From NCBI RefSeq assembly GCF_030272615.1, contig NC_081415.1, forward strand, positions 417,851,757 to 417,915,756: a stretch of DNA of 64,000 nt. Direction: 5' to 3'. Position numbers and translations under genes: made by a program. Below the pieces are notes generated by a model, which was not told where the DNA came from, searched no databases, and saw only the letters and a list, made by a program, of their open reading frames with translations. Position 1 is the stretch's first letter. The number at the start of each line of letters is the position of its first letter. Source of the stretch: Cryptomeria japonica. Its lineage: Eukaryota > Streptophyta > Pinopsida > Cupressales > Cupressaceae. This document shows, in pieces, positions 57,212-64,000 of the stretch.

Positions 57212-58520
57212 TTCTCCCCCTTTGTCATCGATGGAAAAACATGTGTACCACCAATAGCAAAATCAGTTCGACTCAAACTTGTATATATCTCCCCCTTTAA
57301 CATCAAGGACAAAGGGAACTATACTAAATTTTCTCCCCCTTTGACATCAAGGACAACAAACATAATATTGAATAACTCTACTCAACATCACATTAGAAGA
57401 TAACATAAAAATATTGCAAGAGAAAATAATACTCCCTTGACAATGATGTAAAATAGCTTATACTTTTCTATCATCATGACTTTTGTCATCTCTTCTTGAA
57501 TCTTCTAGTGCAAACACAATAGCTTCTAGGATCCCAAATAACTTCTCCATTTGTATGCATGATCAATATACTATAGACTTTTCAAACCTCACCAATGAAG
57601 AGGTAAACACAAGAATCTTTGCCATGTTGAAAACATCTTCAACATCAATCCACAAGAGGGGTCATAAGATATTCATTTCACTATCCCCTTCGGATAGTGC
57701 ATAGTATCTAGTTACTAGAAGAAGAATCAACACCACCATAGGGTGCGGACCCATCCTCACATTTTTCCTCCATGTTTTCTTCTAATTCCTTCACCCACAT
57801 CTTTCGCATCTTCTCATTTTGTATATTGATATTAATCTTCTTTAACGAAACATTGTTCCCATTTCTTTCTCTAGAAAATTTGGTAATGTGTCCAAGTTTG
57901 TTATAGTTGTAACATACTAAAATTTCTACTAATTATTTCTATTTATTTTGTCATTTCTATCTCTTCTAATGCTTCCACTTCTTTTGATAACTCTACTACA
58001 CTAAACAACTTTATGACTCGAATTGTTGCAAGTATAACAACGTCCATTGGAAATCTAAATATTCCTATTATTTAAATTCTACATCATCCTTTTTTTTCAC
58101 TTATTAGCCTTATGACAAACTTTTTTACAAATGTGACACTGGCCATTAAACACTTGAGATCTAATTTTGTTTTTGCATTCACTAGCCCTATGTCCAAGCT
58201 TATTGCATAAAAAGTAGTTACCATTGAAAGTTTACAAGTACGTAATTCGAGCAGAAGGAACATAAGACCTCCTAGACACATTTTTGTTCCAAATCTAAGG
58301 GGAAACATTTTGACTAAAATTCCTTGCTTCTTTCATGACCTTTTCTCTACCAGATTCATTTTGTTTGAACTCCTAGTTGTCTTCTGCCAAATTCTTGTCA
58401 AGAGGGTTAGGCACTAGTTCCAATGTCCTACTTTCCTCTGTTAGGTTAAGTTCTTCTTTGACCATCTTTGCCCAAGTTTTATCTTTTAATGCATTCATCT
58501 TTATTATAGTAGGATTACCC
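57212..58520 (-). pseudogene. Element F gag relic joined to 3' end
   Basis: On the minus strand two zinc-knuckle remnants appear at about 58085-58215: CNKLGHRASEC (first Cys replaced by Tyr) and CHICKKVCHKANK (last Cys codon is TGA). They are followed by KMRKMWVKELEENMEEK and a Ser-rich end DSSSSN-stop near 57720. After that come about 500 bp of 3' untranslated sequence with three (C/A)AAAGGGGGAGA tracts and the LTR. No protease, integrase, RT or RNase H lies between gag and the 3' end. Either the element carries gag only, or pol was deleted. The copia LTR at 58521 cuts off the 5' part. Confidence 0.62.
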
Positions 58521-59857
58521 TATTGGCAATGACAATGAAGGAAAACTGAGAGGGGGGGTGAATCAGTTTTCGCCGGATTAAATAATTTAAGCACATTCTC
58601 AGATCTGATCAATACAGCAAGAATAAAGATAAACACAATAACAACAACACACATAACACTAATATTTTGACATGGAAAACCCGATTAAGGGAAAAACCAC
58701 GGTGGGAACCTACCCACAATAAGATGATACTCTACAATAGTATGTGAAAATATTATAATGGGGAATGTACATGCATTCAGACACACTTCCTAGAGCTCAC
58801 TTCTCAAAGTATAATGACCCAGAAGGCTCCAACCCTTAGGGAAGGTTCACTACCTTATAATAATATTCAAACTACAATCCGGTTGAGATGAGTTGAAAGA
58901 ATAGCATCTCCTAATGCTTGATGGCAGTTCTAGTTAAGCTCATTTGTCTGCCCTGCAACATTCTCTGCTCAATACATCACACCAAAAGATGAATTCTCTT
59001 ATTCACACATACACCACTCTCTGATAATTCATACATCACCACTATCCCTGAATTACCTAAATATAACATCTATTTATACAGATCATCAACCTTGACTACA
59101 AGGTTGAATCAAACCCTCAACACCTAATTACAAATTTACATCACATGATACATGAATAATATGTCAAACCAATACAATGTAATAGATGACATAGCATGGA
59201 CCCAAATCAAATCCTCAAACATGCAATGCCACTAGAAATCTTGCCAAGATCAACCACAACATGCTAAACCACAGAAAATATCGCATAACATGAAGAATAT
59301 CACCGAACACCAAATATCTTCAATAAGACACACAATAATTGATGCAAATCACCAAAAAAAATAGGACATGATAAGGAAACACCAACAAGAATGCTAGAAC
59401 CATCCGCAATAGCTGCACTAACACCACTTAATCAAATCTTCATCGATCAAAATGCTAACACACAAGAACACTTAATAGCAGCAATTCGGACTAGAAAGAT
59501 AACTTGTAGAGCACCAAATCATGAACCATTTGAAATGAAGATACACATGAACATCCCAAATACTCTCCCAAATCCACAACTTAAGATATGATCGTACCGG
59601 AGCACTACGGATCAAATACCAGACTCTGCCAACCACTGAATAGAAAAAAAAACAATCCTCAAACCAAATCAAATGATATGATCAAGTAAAATTCCAGATT
59701 ACTAAAACCAATAAATAATAAAGTATCTCTAGTTTATTCAGCATCCCAAATAGATAAACCAACCAAATCAACTCTCAATAATCACCGGAGCATCAAAGCA
59801 CAAGAATATGTTGACATCAATGACAACAACATATCCTAGCAACAACAATATCCAACA
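58521..59857 (-). mobile_element. Copia 3' LTR (minus strand)
   Basis: 1,337 bp; minus-strand start TGTTGGATATTGTTG after CAAAGGAGGAGAT; end CATTGTCATTGCCAATA (worn CAACA). TATAAATA at 59071-59078. The copia LTR box (GTGGTTTTTCCCTTAATCGG, GTTTTCCATGTCAAA) is at about 58660-58705 and the C-tract at about 58550. Confidence 0.8.
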
Positions 59858-60211
59858 ATCTCCTCCTTTGGCATTGATGGAAACATATGAATTTGATTTA
59901 CAATCAATGCAAAGGAATAAGTCAACAGCAGTAATCATCAATAAACTCCCCCTAAGATCATGCACATAAAGCTTCAAAGATAAGACGTTTTTCACATGCT
60001 TCTCTCCCCCTTTGACAACAATACCAAAGACAGAATACAAATCATTATTCTCTCCCTCTTACCAGATAATCTCTCCCCCTTAGAATAGACTCACAAATAT
60101 AAACATTTGAATCACCCATTGACTACTATGGTTGAGTAGCAACACCCACTCATCAATCTGGATAAGAAGATAAGACCATGTAGTCCACCGGATTTATGCA
60201 ACTCAATGCAT

Positions 60212-60890
60212 CTAGTTCTCATTAGGAGGGGCAAAGAACCCTAACTTGTCTCTCAAATATACAAATATATTTGTTTGAAAAAACTTAGTAAAGATATATG
60301 TGGTCTGATCCTTTGTAGATACATACTCCAATCTGACTTCTTCATCACTGACTTTCTCCCTAAATAAATGATACTTAATTGATATATGCTTTATTTTAGA
60401 ATGCAGTACCAGATTCTTGGAAGTATTAATAGCACTTGAATTATCAGAGTATATAACAGTAAGCTCATCATACACAACTCTAATATCCTTCAACATCTGC
60501 TTCATCCATACTACCTGAGTACATTTGTTGGCAACAGAAATATATTATTCTTTAGCAGTAGATAGAGATATAGCATCATGTTTCTTGTTGGACCATGAAA
60601 CCAACTTCTTTCCTAAAAAGAAATCTCCACCGGTAGTGGTTTTTCCACTCATCAACATCACCTTCCCAATCAGCATCAATATAAGCACATAACATGAAGT
60701 CATCATTCTTTAGATACCATAAACCATAGTCAATTATCCCCTTCAAGTATCTGAAAATCCTCTTCACAACAGTAACATGACTCTTTTTAGGATCAGCTTT
60801 AAATTTAGCACAAAGACAAACAACATGCATAATATCTGGCCTAGTTTGAGTCAAGTATAACAATCCACCAACCATAGATCTATACAAAGT
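60212..60890 (-). pseudogene. Copia RNase H (minus strand)
   Basis: Reads MYRSMVGGLLYLTQTRPDIM, then YIDADWEGDVDE, IYSDNSSAINTSKN and REKVSDEEVRLEYVSTKDQ, ending FFAPPNEN-stop. The Asp residues of the active site (Y-x-D-A-D-W, D-N-S-S-A) are present. A frameshift near 60655 and a stop in the S-x-A-K-E-Y region break it. It gives the reference Gln (STKDQ) for the TAG at 22835 of the plus-strand copia. Confidence 0.85.
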
Positions 60891-60997
60891 CTAATTAAAT
60901 TTCTCAAATTTATCATGCTTAGACAGATTACATCCAGTCACCATAGGAGTTCCAACAGGTTTAGAATCATTTAACCCAAACTTTTTCAATAATTCTT

Positions 60998-61837
60998 TCA
61001 CATACTTAGATTGAGAAATGAAAATGCCTTGTCAATTTGTGTAATCTGCAATCCTAAGAATAATTTCATCTCACCTATCATAGAAATCTCAAACTCTTTT
61101 TGCATATCATCAGCAAACTTCATACTCAAATCATCATCTCCTCCAAAAATAATGTCATCAATAAAAACTTCAACAATCAGAATGTTATCATTAACAACCT
61201 TAAAGTACAAATTACTATCAGTGGTACCTTTACAAAATCCCAATTTCATCAAATACATGTCCAATCTAGCATACCAGACTCTAGGGGCTTTCTTAAGTCC
61301 ATAGAGTGCTTTCTTCAATTTGCATACCATGTCCCCTTCATCTAATAATGAAAATCCATCTGGTTGATCAATGTAGACTTCCTCTTCCAAATCACCATTC
61401 AAAAAGGTTGACTTAACATCCATATGATATACTTTCAAATTCTTATAAGCAGCATATTCAAGCAGTAATCTAACAGCTTCAATTCTAGCTACGGGAGAAA
61501 AAGTCTCCTCATAATCAATTCCTTCCATCTGTGAACATTCTTTACATACCAATCTTTCTTTGTTTCTAACCACTTCATCGGCTTCACCTAGTTTATTCTG
61601 GAACACCCATTTAGTGTCAATCACATTCTTGTCTTTAGGTCTCGGAACAAGATGCCATGTGTTATTCTTCTCAATTTGATTCAACTCTTCTTCTATAGCT
61701 TTTATCCAATTTTGTCCTTCTGCAACATCTTTAGGTTCAATCTTGGAAATCAAACATATATCTTCAGCAACAATCCTTCTCCTAGTCATCACACCTTTAT
61801 TTTTATCACCAATAGTTTGATTTTCTGAATGATTCAA
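60998..61837 (-). pseudogene. Copia reverse transcriptase (minus strand)
   Basis: A 279-codon uninterrupted stretch with, in order, VIDTKWVFQNKLGEAD, KECSQMEGIDYEETFSPVAR, YHMDVKSTFLNGDLEEEVYI, KLKKALYGLKKAPRVWYARL and the active site FIDD (family Y-V-D-D; Tyr to Phe and Val to Ile keep both Asp). Then MQKEFEISMIGEMKLFLGLQ. It is close to full length for the RVT_2 domain but the frame ends soon after, and stops occur on both sides. Confidence 0.9.
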
Positions 61838-61989
61838 TCTAACATACCTCAGAGTCTTCTAATTGTTTTGATTGTTAGGCTTTTGAACTTCTTCATTGGC
61901 AGCAGCAATATCTAGATTGATTGTCTCTACTAGAGAATTCTTCTTTAAGATCTCAGTCTGCACAGGCTTTGAAACAACATCTTGATCAT

Positions 61990-62857
61990 AAAATTCATAT
62001 TTGCATGCTCTGATCTATTTTCCATGACATTCATCAACCTTCACATTTTCATTCTCTAGTATCTTTCTCAGTCTCTTATTGTAACACCAGTAATCTTTTT
62101 TATTAGTATAATAACCCAAGAAGATTCCTTCATCACATCTTCCATCAAACATTCATATATCCTCATCTCTCGTGATATAACACTTGCTTCCAAAAAACTT
62201 TAAATATCTAATTGTAGGAACATGACCAAGCCATAACTCATAAGGAGTCTTGTTGGAATCACCGTTTATATGCACTCGGTTGAATGTGTAAACAATAGTG
62301 CTTAAAACTTCTCTCCAAAAGGTTTGTGCATCATTTCCTTCAATCAGCATAGTCTTGGAAGCATCCGAAATAGTTTTGTTTTTCCTTTCAACAAATCCAT
62401 TCTGCTGAGGGGTTCTAGGTGCAGATAACTGTCATCTAATTTTATTCCTCTCACAAAATGAATCAAACTCACCAGATGTAAATTCTCCTCCTCTGTTAGA
62501 TCTTAGACACTTTAGCTTCAATCATGTCTCAGTCTCCACCTTGGCTTTGAATATCTTGAATTTCTCCAACGCTTCTGATTTCTCCCTTAGAAAGGTAACC
62601 CACATCATCCTATAATAATCATCATTCAGCAACATGAAATATTTGTCACCCTGCATCCTTCTCACTCTTGTAGGACCACACAAGTCAGTATGTCAAAGAT
62701 CCAATAAACCATTAGATGAATACAGTTTACTCTTGAATGTAGCTCTTGTTTTCTTTCCCAACTGACATTCTTTACATACTGGATTAGATGTCTTCACAAT
62801 TTTAGGAAAATCTCTAACAGCTTGAGTAGAGCTTATCCTTATCATACAGTCAAAATT
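61990..62857 (-). pseudogene. Copia integrase relic (minus strand), cut by an LTR
   Basis: From the cut at 62857 the frame reads NFDCMIRISSTQAVRDF, then CKECQLGKKTRATF (C-x-x-C of the zinc domain), SSNGLLDL and LCGPTRV with the core Asp. Later come LRSNRGGEFTS (the Asp before R-G-G-E-F is Asn), TPQQNGFVERKN, the frame 62153-62350 (NDAQTFWREVLSTIVYTFNR, YELWLGHVPTIRYLKFFGSK) and KKDYWCYNKR. Several stops. NFD is exactly where the LTR at 62858 joins, matching HVNFD of the plus-strand copia, so the insertion split this domain. Confidence 0.85.
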
Positions 62858-64000
62858 TGTTGGCATTTTGATGATGTTTTGATTGTCATTGATGGACACA
62901 CACTTTCTTGATGTATGAGTTATGCTCAACCGGTAATTGTTCCAATCAGTATTATGTATTATAGCCTTTAGACTATCGGTGTTTTGCAGAAGATGTTTAC
63001 CGATCACAAATTGACTGAAGACCTCAAGCGGTATGGAGAACCCAGGCAGTATGAAGACCTCAAGTGGTTCGAGGATCTCAAGCGGTATGAAAGAACAAAG
63101 CGGTAGTTAACATTTTTGACAACCGGTAATCGGTATATTGTATGAACCAGTATTACTCTGTGATGAGTTACCAACCAGTATTTTTGTGATGAGTTATCAT
63201 CCACCGACACTTTGGCGGTGATTTTGTGTCATGTTACCAAATGTGTCTAGATGCACTGAACCTAGGAACTTGTAATTTAATCCTATTGGACCGACATGAA
63301 ATCAGTTTCCTTTATAAGGACATCATGTCTAGGGTTTGTATGGATGAGAGATGTATGATGTATGAGAAGGTTATGTGCGATATTTGCAGAGAAGATTAGG
63401 TCTATGTGAAGAGTTAGAGTATGGAGATATTGAAGACTTAAGTAATACTGAAATGCATTAACAATGAGCTATCAAGGATCTAACCAAGCATATTGTGCTA
63501 ATATCTATATCACTCACTTGTTGATTGCTCACATCTTTGACAAGTCTGAAACCCTTAAACGGGTAGGCCTGGCAAAGCCTTTGTAAATCCTCTAGCAAGG
63601 TGGTTCACAATTTTAGATCTAAAATCCTTTAACAAGGTAGTCTTTAATGGGACTTATCTCCTAACAGAGATCTAGATTCCTAACAGGATCTGTTCTGGTG
63701 AAGAACATTGTATGACCTTAACCGGTCTGACCTTAAATGGTTTGGTTTCTATTCTGCAGATAGTTACTTGTGAGTTTCTGCTCACCGTGGTTTTTCCCAT
63801 TTGGGTTTCCACGTCAAATATCTTGTGTTATGGTGATTGTGGTTTTGTGGGTGAATGCTTTATTTTCTATTTGGTTTGCATTTATCTTAACCGGTTTATT
63901 AGTGAATCTGTTATACTGGTTATCTCCTAAATTGTTTAAGAGTTTGAGTTCAATATTTTTTGGTATACTAATTCACCCCCCCTCTTAGTATTCATCAAAA
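62858..64000 (+). mobile_element. Copia LTR inserted in copia pol; runs to window end
   Basis: Starts TGTTGGCATTTTGATG; TTTATAAGG TATA-like box at 63310-63318; box CGTGGTTTTTCCCATTTGGG then TTTCCACGTCAAATA at 63788-63824; TTCACCCCCCCTCTTAGTA at 63972-63990; CATCA ending at 63997 could be the LTR end. The flank AAATT precedes 62858 and AAA follows 63997, so a solo LTR of 1,140 bp is possible; alternatively it is the 5' LTR of an element running off the window. Confidence 0.8.

Larger units (their letters stand above)
58521..62857 (-). mobile_element. Copia element (minus strand), 3' LTR and pol
   Basis: Reads leftward: integrase, RT, RNase H, polypurine tracts, 3' LTR. It has inserted into element F's gag (junction at 58520/58521) and is itself interrupted by another copia LTR at 62858. 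Gag and the 5' LTR are not in the window. Confidence 0.9.

Noticed and set aside
61011-61345. Plus-strand frames of 97 and 81 codons
   Set aside because: Antisense shadows of the minus-strand copia reverse transcriptase.

Overview
The window is nuclear DNA of a large-genome seed plant, most likely a gymnosperm or another species with very long transposon-filled intergenic regions. The evidence is one intact plant-type host gene in 64 kb, nested Ty1/copia and Ty3/gypsy LTR retrotransposons with plant-type signals (tRNA-Met-like primer site, PPT-TG...CA ends, C-tract before copia LTR ends), a relic of plant L1-type LINE ORF1, and mutations dominated by C-to-T/G-to-A changes. I cannot name the species.

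Layout. 0-1.9 kb: gypsy 5' LTR, primer-binding site and start of gag. 2.0-2.6 kb: TA-rich array between inverted repeats. 2.9-4.9 kb: an unrecognised, decayed multi-exon gene whose five introns can be placed by eye. 5.3-7.2 kb: five 361-bp tandem repeats running into the head of a minus-strand LTR. 8.4-9.0 kb: gypsy integrase relic. 10.9-11.7 kb: LINE ORF1 relic. 14.9-16.2 kb (minus): the one intact host gene, a GPR107/CAND-type seven-transmembrane protein. 17.7-19.0 kb: minus-strand LTR. 19.1-24.2 kb: decayed copia element with its 3' LTR. 25.0-33.7 kb: a complete LTR element (here 'element A') with TSD, about 98% identical LTRs, a novel repetitive ORF and a retropepsin/G-patch ORF, but no reverse transcriptase, RNase H or integrase. 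35.2-37.5 kb: tRNA-like pseudogene, tandem duplication and one copy of a dispersed coding-derived repeat (second copy 54.3-55.5 kb). 38.5-48.6 kb: an older minus-strand gypsy element ('element C'), also without a recognisable RT, carrying a solo LTR. 48.8-54.1 kb: LTR relics nested in each other. 55.5-58.5 kb: 3' end of a minus-strand element ('element F') with copia-like ends in which gag leads straight to the 3' end. 58.5-62.9 kb: minus-strand copia pol with its 3' LTR. 62.9-64 kb: a younger copia LTR cut into that pol.

The genes do not form a pathway. The host gene stands alone. What links the rest is LTR architecture: at least five LTRs (7.2-7.7, 17.7-19.0, 25.0/32.1, 38.5/47.4 and 48.8 kb) share a head, most share a transcribed box, and four share a dyad-symmetric motif lying 109-125 bp upstream of the TATA box. 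This is the strongest candidate for an under-described system: a group of RT-less gypsy derivatives held together by conserved regulatory or RNA structure rather than by enzymes. All similarity and identity figures are by-eye comparisons.
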